A DNA stretch of 64,000 nt from Gammaproteobacteria bacterium MOLA455 (GCA_000511875.1 AZIN01000001.1:1681332-1745331), one strand, 5' to 3'; counted from the stretch's first letter, positions 54,259-63,892 are shown. Numbers and translations are program-made. The notes: a model not told the origin generated them from the sequence alone.

Positions 54259-54879
54259 ATGAACCGGCCAAAGGTTAAAGGGGAAGCGCAGGAAAAGATG
54301 AAAAATGTCTGGTTGCTGGGCGCGTCTACCGGAGGCCTGCAGGCGATACGTCAATTTTTAAGTCAAATTTCTCCGCGGGATGATCTGGCTTTCGTCTATG
54401 CTCAACACATAGGGGTGCAGCAAGTCGGGGTTTTATTGAAGATGATAGAAACCCATGCAGGCTGGCCGGCAAGGGTACCCTCTACTGGAGAGTTCATAAA
54501 ACCTGGGACAGTAACTGTAATATCTCCAGAGTTTGACACTCGCGTGAGCCGGCAGGGTTGGATACTGCGCTTCGCATCCTCTTGGCATGGTCATTACGCG
54601 CCCTCCATCGACCAGCTAGCTAATCGCCTGGCTCTGTTATACAGGCGCGATTGCGGAGCCATTATATTTACTGGCATGGGTGACGATGGGGCTCGGGGCT
54701 GTCAGTCGATCAAACAGTATGGGGGACAGGTCTGGGTTCAGGAGCCGGCTTCTTGCACAGTTGCGGCCATGCCTCAAGCAGTCATGGAGCGCTGTAACCC
54801 CGATTTTATCGGGACGGTTAAAGAGCTTGCTCAAAGACTAAATACGGATATTGTTCATATGGAGGCTTGTAGCCAATGA
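54259..54879 (+). CDS. chpB: CheB-type methylesterase ChpB (no receiver domain)
   Basis: This 206-residue CheB catalytic domain has the serine in GASTGG (Ser23), histidine in AQHIG (His50) and aspartate in GMGDDGARG (Asp143), the methylesterase triad. No receiver domain is present, so it is the catalytic half alone. It should demethylate or deamidate PilJ and oppose PilK. It overlaps the following chpC start by four bases. Confidence 0.92.
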   Translation: MNRPKVKGEAQEKMKNVWLLGASTGGLQAIRQFLSQISPRDDLAFVYAQHIGVQQVGVLLKMIETHAGWPARVPSTGEFIKPGTVTVISPEFDTRVSRQGWILRFASSWHGHYAPSIDQLANRLALLYRRDCGAIIFTGMGDDGARGCQSIKQYGGQVWVQEPASCTVAAMPQAVMERCNPDFIGTVKELAQRLNTDIVHMEACSQ

Positions 54880-55367
54880 GTTTGTTTTTTCTAGATCAAA
54901 AAAATCCTATTGCTCAGGTCGACTGTCTGTCAATTAACACAGGGCAATCGAATCTATTGGTTCCCATGCCCGCCATTGCCGAGATTATTCTCAATCAGGA
55001 GCTAATCGCCGACGAGGAAAAACCCCAGTGGATGTGTGGCTGGATTAAATGGCGCAATCTCACTATCCCGCTGATTGATTTTGCGGCACTGCAGCAGGCA
55101 AAACCCTGGACAGATTTTGGCAGCAGTATGCGGATAGTTGTGCTCAAAAGCCTAGTCGAAGGGCATGAACATCGCTACTACGGGATTATCTGCAAAGGGT
55201 TTCCCCATACTATTAGAGTTGAAGAAGACAGTGCTCTATCCGCTCAGGACGAAGTGGAAATCGCCGCCTGCATCAGTCTAAGCTTTGACCTTGATGGCCA
55301 GCATTTGGACCTGCCGGATTTTGCAGAAATTGAAGCCCATCTACGCACCATTCCTCAAAATCCGTAA
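54876..55367 (+). CDS. chpC: CheW-like protein ChpC
   Basis: This 163-residue CheW-domain protein has LLVPMPAIAEIILNQEL, MCGWIKWRNLTIPLIDFAAL and YYGIICKGFPHTIRVEEDS. It is the last gene of the pil-chp operon, translationally coupled to chpB. In Pseudomonas, ChpC is proposed as a second adaptor linking additional receptors. Its sequence is more divergent than PilI. Confidence 0.9.
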   Translation: MSLFFLDQKNPIAQVDCLSINTGQSNLLVPMPAIAEIILNQELIADEEKPQWMCGWIKWRNLTIPLIDFAALQQAKPWTDFGSSMRIVVLKSLVEGHEHRYYGIICKGFPHTIRVEEDSALSAQDEVEIAACISLSFDLDGQHLDLPDFAEIEAHLRTIPQNP

Positions 55368-55533
55368 TTAATTTGCCGAGCAAAATTCCCCGCTATATGT
55401 CCTCTCAGGGTGGGTGACCTGCCGTCCACAGATTGGTAGTATTAAGCAGCCTGCCCCAATGTTAGGCTTAGAACTACATCTGATAATAACAATTAAAAAA
55501 CCATAATAGGAAAGACACCTTGAGGAACAGAGC

Positions 55534-57156
55534 ATGAATGGCTTAATGATGGACTCCCAGCTGACTATAACGTCAATAATGAAACACGCTGACCTAATTA
55601 ACGGTAAGAGCGAGATTGTTTCAGTAACCGGCGACAATCCACTGCATAAATATACTTATAAAGACGCCTTCCGCCGTGTACGCCAAATGGCTAATGCTTT
55701 GCAAAAGGTGGGTTTTCAGTCGGGAGACAGGATTGCCACTCTGGCTTGGAACGACTACCGTCACTTTGAGCTCTATTACGCAATTTCTTGTTCAGGGCAG
55801 GTTTGTCATACGGTTAACCCGCGTCTTTTCCCAGAGCAGATCGACTTTATTATCAATCATGCCGAAGATCAGTTTATTTTCACTGACCCCATGTTTGTTC
55901 CTCTATTGGAGCAGCTTCAAGGTAGCCTTTCCACGGTTAGAGGCTATGTAATCATGACTGATGCGGCCAATATGCCGGAGACCAGTCTTGCAAATGCTCA
56001 CTGCTACGAGACCTTTATTGAAGGAGAGCCAGATAACTTTGACTGGCCAGAACTAGAGGAGAACAGTGCCAGCTCCATGTGTTACACCTCTGGCACCACT
56101 GGCAACCCTAAGGGCGTTCTCTACAGCCATCGCAGTACGGTTTTACACTCCATTGTTGGCTCAACGCCAGACGTGATGAACCTCGCCTCGAAAGATGTGG
56201 TGATGCCCATAGTGCCAATGTTTCATGTTAACGCGTGGGGAACAGCCTACAACGGTCCAATGGTTGGCGCTAAGCTTGTGTTCCCGGGCCCAAAAATGGC
56301 CGATGGCGAAACATTGACCAATCTAATTAACTCAGAAAAAGTTAACTATTCCCTCGGCGTGCCCACTGTTTGGCTGGCCCTCGTGGGATATCTCAATGCC
56401 ACAGGAAAAACTATAGAGACGCTTAAGTCTGTAGTCTCTGGTGGCTCTGCCTGCCCGCTGTCGCTGATGCAGGAAATGGAAAAGCACGGCGTTATGGTAC
56501 ATATGGGCTGGGGTATGACTGAAATGAGTCCTCTGGGATCTTATAATCGACCCCAGGAGTGGATGAAGGATGGCACCCAGGATGAACAGGACACCTGGCG
56601 TGTTCGCGCCGGTCGTGTGGTCTTTGGTGTCGAAATGAAAATTGTCGATGGCGACAACAACGAGCTACCCTGGGATGGTGTTGCCTCCGGTGTCTTGCTT
56701 GTGAAAGGCCCCTGGGTCTGTAGTGGCTACTATCGTCTTGATGATAAGCCCGCAGTAGATGCAGACGGTTGGTTCAATACTGGTGATATGGCGGCCATAG
56801 ACGAACAGGGTTATGTGACCATTACTGACCGCATCAAAGACGTTATTAAATCTGGCGGTGAGTGGATCAGCTCTATTGATGTGGAGAATGCCGCTATGGC
56901 TCACCCAGATGTTCAAGAGGCGGCAGTCATTGGCGTCTCGCATCCCAAGTGGACTGAGCGGCCCCTGTTGATCGTTATTCCTGTTGAAGGATCTAGTCCT
57001 GATAAAGACGCCATACTGGCTTCTCTCGAGGGCAAGATCGCCAAATGGTGGACACCTGAAGACTGTGTTTTTGTCGAAGAGATTCCTCATACAGCAACCG
57101 GAAAGATCAGCAAGAAAGATTTGCGCGATCAGTTTAAGGATTATGTCTACTCTTGA
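55534..57156 (+). CDS. Acyl-CoA ligase (DmdB/AlkK-like AMP-forming)
   Basis: This 540-residue AMP-forming ligase has the P-loop YTSGTTGNPKGVLYSHRS, the adenylation motif GWGMTEMSPLGSYN, DGWFNTGDMAAIDEQGYVTITDRIKDVIKSGGEWIS and the C-terminal catalytic lysine in TATGKISKKDLRD. The N-terminal QLTITSIMKHADLINGKSEIVSV is typical of medium-chain acyl-CoA and 3-methylmercaptopropionyl-CoA (DmdB) ligases. In a marine organism DmdB is attractive, but no DMSP genes are nearby, so the substrate remains undetermined. It stands alone after chpC. Confidence 0.88.
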   Translation: MNGLMMDSQLTITSIMKHADLINGKSEIVSVTGDNPLHKYTYKDAFRRVRQMANALQKVGFQSGDRIATLAWNDYRHFELYYAISCSGQVCHTVNPRLFPEQIDFIINHAEDQFIFTDPMFVPLLEQLQGSLSTVRGYVIMTDAANMPETSLANAHCYETFIEGEPDNFDWPELEENSASSMCYTSGTTGNPKGVLYSHRSTVLHSIVGSTPDVMNLASKDVVMPIVPMFHVNAWGTAYNGPMVGAKLVFPGPKMADGETLTNLINSEKVNYSLGVPTVWLALVGYLNATGKTIETLKSVVSGGSACPLSLMQEMEKHGVMVHMGWGMTEMSPLGSYNRPQEWMKDGTQDEQDTWRVRAGRVVFGVEMKIVDGDNNELPWDGVASGVLLVKGPWVCSGYYRLDDKPAVDADGWFNTGDMAAIDEQGYVTITDRIKDVIKSGGEWISSIDVENAAMAHPDVQEAAVIGVSHPKWTERPLLIVIPVEGSSPDKDAILASLEGKIAKWWTPEDCVFVEEIPHTATGKISKKDLRDQFKDYVYS

Positions 57157-57238
57157 GTGTCAACCGATTGGTAGGGTCTGGCGTTACTTAATGAGCTCCA
57201 CTAAATAGGCTCTACCAATTTAAACAAGAGGAAAGTGT

Positions 57239-57553
57239 ATGCGTAATCTACTGGTTTTTACTCTGCTGGCTGTGGTTTCACTGGGCGCCCTGGCCGATCA
57301 CCACGGCGGTGATAATGATGGCAAGGCTCGCCACCATAAAGGCATTTTCAAACAGGCTGATCAAGATGGTGATGGCGCCGTCTCTACTGAGGAGCATGAG
57401 CAAGCTCTAGAGAAAATGGCGGATAAGCGTCGTGAACGCTTCTCTAAAATGGACAGCGATGGCAATGGGTCTCTCACTCAAGAAGAAGCTCGTGCGGCCA
57501 AGCAGGAGCGCCGCGAGAAAATAAAAGAAAAGCATCAGCAAAAACACAACTAA
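57239..57553 (+). CDS. Secreted EF-hand calcium-binding protein
   Basis: This 104-residue protein has a signal peptide (residues 1-~19) and two canonical 12-residue EF-hand loops, DQDGDGAVSTEE (41-52) and DSDGNGSLTQEE (72-83), with all Ca-coordinating positions filled. A His-rich segment (HHGG, RHH) precedes them, and a charged Lys/Glu/Gln tail follows. The role is unknown; calcium buffering or sensing in the periplasm is inferred. AGAGGAAA precedes the start, and a terminator follows. Confidence 0.88.
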   Translation: MRNLLVFTLLAVVSLGALADHHGGDNDGKARHHKGIFKQADQDGDGAVSTEEHEQALEKMADKRRERFSKMDSDGNGSLTQEEARAAKQERREKIKEKHQQKHN

Positions 57554-57576
57554 ATCGCCATAAGTTGTCAGTTGAG

Positions 57577-57610
57577 AAAAGACCATCTGGGAACAGTTGG
57601 TCTTTTTTCT
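57577..57610 (+). terminator. Rho-independent terminator after the EF-hand gene
   Basis: AAAAGACCA (57577-57585) pairs with TGGTCTTTT (57598-57606) around a 12-base loop, and the T-tract continues TTCTTTT. It lies 23 bases after the stop. Confidence 0.85.
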
Positions 57611-57711
57611 TTTGGGCTTTTCTTGAAGCTCAGACCTCTTTGATAGGCAAAGTATTTGCACCCCATACCGAAGTCCCGCATGATTACGCCTGAATTGACT
57701 TCTGGTGTTAT

Positions 57712-58380
57712 ATGACTGAATTTTTGATTGCTCCATCCATCCTATCTGCCAACTTTGCCCGCCTCGGCGAAGAGGTTGATGCGGTTCTTGAAGCCGGTGC
57801 AGATGTTGTCCATTTTGATGTTATGGACAACCATTATGTGCCCAATCTGACGATCGGACCTATGGTCTGTAAAGCACTGCGTGACCATGGTGTCACCGCC
57901 CCCATCGATGTGCATCTGATGGTGCAGCCTGTGGATGATTTGATCCGCATGTTTGCCGATGCTGGCGCAACCTACATTACCTTTCATCCCGAAGCTTCCA
58001 ATCACGTCGATCGCTCGCTGCAGCTGATTCGCGATCTCGGCTGCAAGGCCGGCTTAGTCTTAAATCCAGCAACCAGTCTAGAGACCGTGCGCTGGGTGAT
58101 GGATCGAATGGATATGCTGTTACTGATGTCAGTCAACCCAGGTTTTGGCGGTCAGAAATTTATTCCGGCTACACTGAATAAACTAGCGGCAGCGCGTCAG
58201 ATGATCGATAGTAGTGGCCATGATATTCGTCTAGAAATCGATGGTGGTGTAACCGTAAAAAATATCCGTGAGATCGCTGCGGCCGGAGCAGATACCTTTG
58301 TCGCCGGTTCGGCAATCTATGGCGCCGATGACTATGCTGAGGTTATCGCTAAGATGCGCAGCGAATTGGCACAGGCATAA
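57712..58380 (+). CDS. rpe: Ribulose-phosphate 3-epimerase
   Basis: This 222-residue TIM-barrel enzyme interconverts ribulose- and xylulose-5-phosphate. It has the N-terminal [35 protein letters not shown] with a catalytic Asp, VHLMVQPVD, the phosphate-binding [13 protein letters not shown] and [11 protein letters not shown] with the second catalytic Asp. In many gammaproteobacteria gph sits between rpe and trpE; here it is absent. The stop codon lies within the first unit of a tandem array. Confidence 0.97.
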   Translation: MTEFLIAPSILSANFARLGEEVDAVLEAGADVVHFDVMDNHYVPNLTIGPMVCKALRDHGVTAPIDVHLMVQPVDDLIRMFADAGATYITFHPEASNHVDRSLQLIRDLGCKAGLVLNPATSLETVRWVMDRMDMLLLMSVNPGFGGQKFIPATLNKLAAARQMIDSSGHDIRLEIDGGVTVKNIREIAAAGADTFVAGSAIYGADDYAEVIAKMRSELAQA

Positions 58381-58450
58381 AGAGCCTTCAGCGAATAAAG
58401 AGCCTTCAGCGAGTAAAAGAGCCTTCAGCGAGTAAAGCGCCCACAGCGAG
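58378..58450. repeat. Four-unit 18-19-bp tandem array starting at the rpe stop codon
   Basis: Units begin at 58378, 58396, 58414 and 58433, each close to TAAAGAGCCTTCAGCGAG; the first TAA is the rpe stop. The last unit has drifted (GCGCCCACAGCGAG). The array separates rpe from the trp promoter and leader. Confidence 0.93.
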
Positions 58451-58489
58451 TGAATAGCAAGGGTAATTGATAATCTTTCGCACGGACGG

Positions 58490-58517
58490 TTGTCGCATCG
58501 GTGCAAATGCTTACAAT
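58490..58517 (+). promoter_or_regulatory. Probable sigma-70 promoter of the trp operon
   Basis: TTGTCG (58490-58495) and TACAAT (58512-58517) are separated by 16 bases and lie just upstream of the leader peptide. Transcription would start near 58524, giving a leader of about 144 nucleotides before trpE. No start site was measured. Confidence 0.5.
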
Positions 58518-58543
58518 AGCAACCTCAGTTTCGGAGATAGTAC

Positions 58544-58606
58544 GTGAAAGATTCGAGTTCTAAACAGTTTGACAGCAATTGTCACAGGTGGCGTTGGCGC
58601 AACTAG
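58544..58606 (+). CDS. trpL: trp operon leader peptide
   Basis: This short frame has a GTG start seven bases after GGAG (58533-58536). It encodes 20 residues, ending C-H-R-W-R-W-R-N, with two Trp codons (58588 and 58594) near the stop at 58604-58606. The Trp-rich, Arg-flanked end is typical of trp attenuation leaders. GGTGGC around the first Trp codon can pair with GCCACC (58633-58638) or, less well, with GCCATT (58608-58613). No U-tract terminator is visible before trpE, so the exact attenuation mode is open. Confidence 0.7.
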   Translation: MKDSSSKQFDSNCHRWRWRN

Positions 58607-58667
58607 AGCCATTGAGGCGTGCTGACGTCTGTGCCACCACATTCTGTTAAAGAACAAGGATCCTATT

Positions 58668-60158
58668 ATGACACCCGAAAAATTTGCCGAATTAGCCTGC
58701 CAAGAATACAACCGTATTCCCGTTACCCGCGAAGTGCTGGCTGATCTAGAAACCCCCCTTAGTGTTTATTTGAAGTTGGCTTTTGGGCCAAACTCCTACC
58801 TATTTGAATCAGTGCAGGGCGGCGAGAAGTGGGGCCGTTATTCTCTGATTGGCCTGCACACCTCCACAGTTCTCAAAGTCTTCGGTAGCCGACTGGAAAT
58901 TATTCGCGACAGCAAGCCTATGGTTAATCGTCAGACTAGTGATCCCCTAGCTGAGGTGGAGCGATTCCGCCAGCTATTTAGTATGCCCGACCTGCCAAAC
59001 TTGCCGCGATTCACTGGTGGCCTAGTGGGCTACTTTGGCTATGACACGGTGCGTTTTGTGGAGCCTAAGTTAGCCCATAGCGCGCCCCCAGACGCACTGG
59101 GGACTCCAGATATCTTGCTGATGGCTTCGGATGAGGTGGCGATCTTCGATAACCTCTCTGGCACCATCATGTTAGTAGTTCATGTGGATGCTAAAGACCA
59201 AGATGCTCTAGCTAAAGCGCAAGCCCGCCTAGATGAGCTTGAGGTCAAGCTTGAACAGCCAGCACCGCAACTGCCACCGATGAATATGTCTGGTGACGGG
59301 ATCTCTGAAAAAGATTTTGTCTCGAGTTTTGGTGAGCAGGATTTCAAAGCCGCAGTCAATAAAGTCAAAGACTATGTCATGGCCGGTGATGTAATGCAGG
59401 TGGTGCCATCCCAGCGTCTCTCAGCCCCTTTTCGCGCCGAGCCGATCAATCTCTACCGCGCGCTGCGCCGGCTTAATCCCTCTCCCTACATGTACTTCCT
59501 CGACCTCGACGGCTTTCATATTGTCGGTTCGTCCCCAGAGGTTCTCGCTCGTCTCGAAGATGGCGAAGTTACGGTTCGACCTATAGCTGGCACCCGTAAA
59601 CGCGGCGCAACGATTGAAGAAGATCAGGCTATGGAAGATGAGATGCTCGCCGACCCTAAGGAAATTGCAGAGCACCTAATGCTGATTGATTTAGGTCGCA
59701 ACGATGTCGGCCGCATCAGTAAAACAGGTACTGTCGAAGTCACTGAAAAGATGGTCGTTGAGCGCTACTCCCATGTTATGCATATTACCTCTAATGTAGT
59801 TGGCCGAGTAAACGATGGTATGGGTGCTCTGGAAGTGCTTAAAGCGACATTGCCCGCCGGCACCTTGAGCGGTGCGCCAAAAATTCGCGCCATGGAAATT
59901 ATTGATGAGCTCGAGCCAGTGAAGCGTAATATCTACGGCGGAGCGGTGGGTTATATAGGTTGGAACGGCAATATGGATACCGCTATCGCCATCCGCACTG
60001 CGGTTATCAAAGACAACATGCTCCATGTTCAGGCTGGCGCCGGTGTAGTAGCCGATTCGGTGCCCGAGCTTGAGTGGAAAGAGACCAATAATAAAGCCCG
60101 AGCGCTCATGCGCGCAGCAGCAATGGTTTGCGAGAAAGCCTCTGGAGAGTCGAAATGA
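58668..60158 (+). CDS. trpE: Anthranilate synthase component I
   Basis: This 496-residue enzyme converts chorismate to anthranilate with ammonia supplied by TrpG. Visible are the tryptophan feedback-site region [63 protein letters not shown], the Mg/chorismate-binding [12 protein letters not shown] and [25 protein letters not shown] precedes the ATG, and the last codons overlap the trpG start. Confidence 0.97.
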   Translation: MTPEKFAELACQEYNRIPVTREVLADLETPLSVYLKLAFGPNSYLFESVQGGEKWGRYSLIGLHTSTVLKVFGSRLEIIRDSKPMVNRQTSDPLAEVERFRQLFSMPDLPNLPRFTGGLVGYFGYDTVRFVEPKLAHSAPPDALGTPDILLMASDEVAIFDNLSGTIMLVVHVDAKDQDALAKAQARLDELEVKLEQPAPQLPPMNMSGDGISEKDFVSSFGEQDFKAAVNKVKDYVMAGDVMQVVPSQRLSAPFRAEPINLYRALRRLNPSPYMYFLDLDGFHIVGSSPEVLARLEDGEVTVRPIAGTRKRGATIEEDQAMEDEMLADPKEIAEHLMLIDLGRNDVGRISKTGTVEVTEKMVVERYSHVMHITSNVVGRVNDGMGALEVLKATLPAGTLSGAPKIRAMEIIDELEPVKRNIYGGAVGYIGWNGNMDTAIAIRTAVIKDNMLHVQAGAGVVADSVPELEWKETNNKARALMRAAAMVCEKASGESK

Positions 60159-60733
60159 TTTTAATGATCGATAACTATGACTCGTTTACCTACAACATTG
60201 TCCAGTACCTCGCCGAGCTAAAGGCCGATGTCCAGGTCTATCGCAATGACGAGATTAGCATTGCTGATATCGAGCGTTTGGCGCCGGAGAAAATTGTTAT
60301 CTCACCAGGCCCCTGTACCCCTAATCAAGCAGGTATTTCTGTCGAGACCATTACGCACTTTGCCGGTCGTCTGCCGATTCTCGGTGTTTGCCTTGGTCAC
60401 CAGAGTATTGCTCAGGCTTTTGGTGGCAAGATTGTCCGAGCAAAGCAAGTGATGCACGGCAAAACCTCACCAATGCACCACAGTAATAGTGGCGTATTTG
60501 CCGGATTGACTAATCCGTTTGAGGCAACCCGATATCATTCCTTGGTCATCGAGCAGAGCAGCCTGCCAAGCTGTCTTGAAATCACAGCTTGGACCGAACA
60601 TGAAGATGGCAGTCTCGATGAGATTATGGGGGTGCGTCACAAAACACTGCCAATCGAAGGTGTGCAATTTCATCCCGAATCAATACTGACCCAGCACGGC
60701 CATGACCTGCTAAATAATTTCCTCAAAGGTTAA
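60155..60733 (+). CDS. trpG: Anthranilate synthase component II (glutamine amidotransferase)
   Basis: This 192-residue class I amidotransferase supplies ammonia to TrpE. It has [29 protein letters not shown], the nucleophile Cys in [15 protein letters not shown] and the His-Glu pair in FHPESILT. The ATG at 60155 overlaps the trpE TGA (ATGA), and an upstream in-frame start inside trpE is rejected because it would add non-homologous residues. Confidence 0.96.
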   Translation: MILMIDNYDSFTYNIVQYLAELKADVQVYRNDEISIADIERLAPEKIVISPGPCTPNQAGISVETITHFAGRLPILGVCLGHQSIAQAFGGKIVRAKQVMHGKTSPMHHSNSGVFAGLTNPFEATRYHSLVIEQSSLPSCLEITAWTEHEDGSLDEIMGVRHKTLPIEGVQFHPESILTQHGHDLLNNFLKG

Positions 60734-60735
60734 AT

Positions 60736-61773
60736 ATGGATATCAAACAGGCATTAGAAATCGTTGTACTGGGCACACATCTCAGCGCTCCGGAAATGCG
60801 CGATGTGATGCGCCAGATTATGACCGGCAATGCCAGTGATGCTCAGATCGGTGCTTTTCTAATTGCTCTGCGTATGAAAGGCGAGAGTATCGATGAGATA
60901 GCTGGCGCCGTTGAAGTTATGCGCGAGCTGGCGACTGGCGTGAAAGTATCCGGCGAAGGTCTAGTGGATATAGTCGGCACTGGTGGCGATGAATCCAATC
61001 TGTTTAATGTCTCTACTGCCGCCACCCTCGTGGTTGCCGCGGCCGGTGGTTCAGTTGCTAAACACGGCAATCGATCTGTTAGCAGCAACAGTGGTGCCGC
61101 CGATGTACTCGAAGCCGCTGGGGTTAATTTAAATCTCAGTCCCGAGCAAGTGGCGCTCTGCGTAAAGGAGTTGGGTGTTGGCTTTATGTTTGCGCCAGCT
61201 CATCACAGTGCCATGAAACATGCAATTGGTCCGCGTCGTGAACTGGGCCTGCGAACCATTTTTAATATCCTTGGCCCCATGACCAATCCCGCTGGAGTTA
61301 CCCGCCAGCTCATTGGTGTTTATGACCAAGCTCTGTGCAAGCCTATGGCCGAGGTGCTCGGACGTTTGGGTGCCGAGCATATTATGGTAGTGCACTCCGC
61401 TGACGGCTTAGATGAAATTAGTATTGCCACGGAGACTGCAGTAGCTGAATACAAAGAGGGTATTATTAGGGAATACAATATTGCCCCTGAAGACTTTATG
61501 ATAGAGCGTCAGAGCCTCGATGGTTTGAGCGTGGATAACGCGCAGCAGTCCCTAGAGCTGATTAAAGATGCCTTGGGCAAACAGGCAGCTGCCAATGGTG
61601 CAAAGGCCGCTGATCTGATCGCTCTTAATGCCGGTGCGGCACTTTATGTAGCTGGCTGTGCCGGTAGTATTAAAGAGGGTGTGGCCATGGCGCAGGACGC
61701 CATTGGCGCAGGATTGGCGCGGGCTAAATTAACTGATCTAGCGACCTTTACTCAGGTTCAGCAAGACGCTTAA
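60736..61773 (+). CDS. trpD: Anthranilate phosphoribosyltransferase
   Basis: This 345-residue enzyme transfers phosphoribose from PRPP to anthranilate. Visible are the PRPP-binding [79 protein letters not shown], and the acidic DGLDEIS. It starts two bases after the trpG stop and is part of trpEGDC. Confidence 0.97.
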   Translation: MDIKQALEIVVLGTHLSAPEMRDVMRQIMTGNASDAQIGAFLIALRMKGESIDEIAGAVEVMRELATGVKVSGEGLVDIVGTGGDESNLFNVSTAATLVVAAAGGSVAKHGNRSVSSNSGAADVLEAAGVNLNLSPEQVALCVKELGVGFMFAPAHHSAMKHAIGPRRELGLRTIFNILGPMTNPAGVTRQLIGVYDQALCKPMAEVLGRLGAEHIMVVHSADGLDEISIATETAVAEYKEGIIREYNIAPEDFMIERQSLDGLSVDNAQQSLELIKDALGKQAAANGAKAADLIALNAGAALYVAGCAGSIKEGVAMAQDAIGAGLARAKLTDLATFTQVQQDA

Positions 61774-61791
61774 AAATAAAGAGAAATTGAA

Positions 61792-62592
61792 ATGAGCTCA
61801 GATACACCTACCATTCTAAAAAAAATCCTCGCCCGCAAGCATGAAGAAATTGCCGAGCGCAGTGCCTTGGTTTCTATTGCTCAGCTAATTGAAAAAGCGC
61901 AGTCCGCGGACTCTCCTAGAGGATTTGCCGCAGCACTTGAAGCCAAGCTTGCCGCTGGCCAATCTGCAGTGATTGCTGAAATTAAAAAGGCCTCTCCGAG
62001 TAAAGGGGTTATTCGTGAAGACTTTGATCCAGCCGCCATCGCCGAAAGCTATGAACAGGGTGGTGCAGCCTGCCTGTCCGTGCTGACCGACGTAGATTTC
62101 TTTCAGGGTGCAGATCAGTATCTGCAGATGGCGCGTGAGGCCACGCAACTGCCGGTTATCCGCAAAGATTTTATTATCGATGATTACCAGGTCTACGAAG
62201 CTCGCGCCATGAGCGCCGATTGTATTCTATTAATTGTCTCAGCATTGACCGAAGAACAGCTAACCCACCTCCATGAGTTGGCGATATCATTGGGTATGGA
62301 CGTTCTGATCGAAGTTCACGATGGCGCTGAGCTGGAAATAGCGCTTAAGTTGCATAACCCAATGGTCGGTATCAATAATCGTAACTTACACAGTTTTGAG
62401 GTTTCCCTCGACAACACCTATCAGCTGCTCGATAAAATCCCTGCTGGGAAAATTGTTATCACCGAGAGTGGCATACACAGTGCCGACGATGTGGCTGCTA
62501 TGCGCGGCCACAATGTGAATAGCTTTTTGGTGGGTGAGGCCTTTATGCGAAGTGAAGAGCCTGGTCAGCGGTTGGCAGAAATGTTCGCTTAG
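61792..62592 (+). CDS. trpC: Indole-3-glycerol phosphate synthase
   Basis: This 266-residue TIM-barrel enzyme closes the indole ring. Motifs visible are [90 protein letters not shown], and [18 protein letters not shown]. trpF is not fused or adjacent. Its stop overlaps the stop of the convergent crp/vfr gene by four bases. Confidence 0.97.
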   Translation: MSSDTPTILKKILARKHEEIAERSALVSIAQLIEKAQSADSPRGFAAALEAKLAAGQSAVIAEIKKASPSKGVIREDFDPAAIAESYEQGGAACLSVLTDVDFFQGADQYLQMAREATQLPVIRKDFIIDDYQVYEARAMSADCILLIVSALTEEQLTHLHELAISLGMDVLIEVHDGAELEIALKLHNPMVGINNRNLHSFEVSLDNTYQLLDKIPAGKIVITESGIHSADDVAAMRGHNVNSFLVGEAFMRSEEPGQRLAEMFA

Positions 62593-63224
62593 CGAGTCCC
62601 AAACACCACCATGGTTTTGCCCGACACGGAAACCAGTCCCTGAGTCTCAAGCTCTTTCAATACCCGGCCAACCATCTCTCTTGAGCAGCCAACTATGCGT
62701 CCGATCTCCTGGCGCGTAATTTTAATTTGCATGCCGTCTGGATGGGTCATGGCGTCTGGTTCTTTGCAAAGATCAAGCAAGGTTCTCGCCACTCGACCTG
62801 TGACATCAAGAAAAGCTAAATCCCGGACTTTGCGTGTGGTATCTCTAAGGCGTTGAGCAACCTGCTTGCTGATGGCGAAGAGAAATGCGGGGTGTTTATT
62901 GCTCAGCTCTATGAACTTCGCGTAGCTGATTTCCCCCACTTCGCATTCGGTTTTGGTGCGGATCCAAGCGCTGCGATGCTCCTGGTCGAAGAGGCCCATT
63001 TCACCGAAAAAATCACCCGGGTTAAGGTAGGCGAGAATGATCTCTTTGCCGTCACTATCATCTTCAATCATCACGGTGACCGAACCTTTGATAATGTAAT
63101 AGAGGGTATCTCCCTGGTCACCGGCGTAGATTATGGTGCTTTTCGCCGGATACCGACGTCTGTGGCAGTGGGATAAAAACTCTTCCACATTCTCAATATG
63201 TGGTGTCAGAGGTGCAGGCGCCAA
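62589..63224 (-). CDS. vfr: Vfr/Crp family cAMP-responsive regulator
   Basis: This 211-residue CRP-family regulator is very close to Pseudomonas Vfr. The cAMP pocket is intact ([18 protein letters not shown] includes the Glu and Arg-Ser that contact cAMP), and the helix-turn-helix [25 protein letters not shown] is present. It starts at TTG 63224 with GGAG eight bases upstream; no closer standard start gives the domain. Vfr controls type IV pili and other surface traits in Pseudomonas, so a link to the pil-chp genes here is plausible. The trpC-vfr-osmC order is conserved. Confidence 0.94.
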   Translation of the reverse strand: MAPAPLTPHIENVEEFLSHCHRRRYPAKSTIIYAGDQGDTLYYIIKGSVTVMIEDDSDGKEIILAYLNPGDFFGEMGLFDQEHRSAWIRTKTECEVGEISYAKFIELSNKHPAFLFAISKQVAQRLRDTTRKVRDLAFLDVTGRVARTLLDLCKEPDAMTHPDGMQIKITRQEIGRIVGCSREMVGRVLKELETQGLVSVSGKTMVVFGTR

Positions 63225-63377
63225 TTTGTTTCTCCATTTACAAGTTTAGCAACATGCCGCTTTGGATACTGTTTATCTGCGACTCCTGAATTTAATAGTA
63301 GTCAAAAAAAAGGTGGCACGAGTAAAATTTGCATCGACCCTATGGTAATCTTTGCGCTACTGAAAGTGAGGTTGTAT

Positions 63378-63797
63378 ATGAAGGCAACAATTAAGTGGGT
63401 AGACGGCGTTATGTTTCTCGGCGAATCCGGCAGTGGTCACAGTGTCGTGATGGATGGTGCTGAAGCTCAGGGTGGTCGCAACATGGGTGTTCGCCCCATG
63501 GAGATGCTTTTATTGGGCTTGGGTGGCTGTGCGTCCTTTGATGTGATGAGTATGCTCACCAAGAGCCGTCAGCAGGTAACTGATTGCCGCACTGAGGTCG
63601 AGGCTGAGCGAGTTGATGCCGTGCCCGCGGTGTTTAGTAAAATCCACTTGCACTTTCTAGTTAGCGGAACCAGCCTTAAAGAGAGCCAGGTTAAGCGCGC
63701 CGTTGAGCTCTCAGCTGAAAAGTATTGTTCGGCCTCGATTATGCTCAATGCCGCGGGAGTTGAGATGAGTCATAGCTACGAGGTGATAGAGATCTGA
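63378..63797 (+). CDS. OsmC/YhfA family protein
   Basis: This 139-residue OsmC-fold protein has the first redox cysteine in LLGLGGCASFDVMSM (Cys51) and a second in AEKYCSASIML near residue 117, with Glu/Arg positions typical of peroxiredoxin-like OsmC members. It may detoxify organic hydroperoxides or have the less understood YhfA role. The ATG at 63378 is preceded by GTGAGG; an ORF start at 63198 would fall in the vfr upstream region. It is divergent from vfr. Confidence 0.88.
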   Translation: MKATIKWVDGVMFLGESGSGHSVVMDGAEAQGGRNMGVRPMEMLLLGLGGCASFDVMSMLTKSRQQVTDCRTEVEAERVDAVPAVFSKIHLHFLVSGTSLKESQVKRAVELSAEKYCSASIMLNAAGVEMSHSYEVIEI

Positions 63798-63806
63798 CTT
63801 AGCCGG

Positions 63807-63838
63807 TTAACCAAAGGCCTCTTTAACCAAGACCTCTC
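63807..63838. repeat. 16-bp imperfect tandem duplication after the osmC gene
   Basis: TTAACCAAAGGCCTCT (63807-63822) is followed directly by TTAACCAAGACCTCTC (63823-63838). The pair lies nine bases after the OsmC gene stop. Confidence 0.8.
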
Positions 63839-63861
63839 TATTGAAAATCGCTAAATTTCAG

Positions 63862-63892
63862 GCAAAAAAAAGGAGCCTAAAGGTAGGCTCCT
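63862..63892 (-). terminator. Minus-strand terminator of a gene beyond the right edge
   Basis: AGGAGCCTA (63871-63879) and TAGGCTCCT (63884-63892) form a nine-base perfect stem. The T-tract (at least seven, from the A-run 63864-63870) is on the minus strand, so it would end transcription coming from a gene to the right of base 64000. The remaining 63893-64000 shows no coding signal. Confidence 0.85.

Noticed and set aside
58378-58450. Possible CRISPR or REP element between rpe and trp
   Set aside because: Head-to-tail short copies without spacers and without inverted-repeat structure.
58587-58638. Classical trp attenuator terminator
   Set aside because: A pairing GGTGGC/GCCACC exists, but there is no U-run after it, so a Rho-independent attenuator was not annotated.
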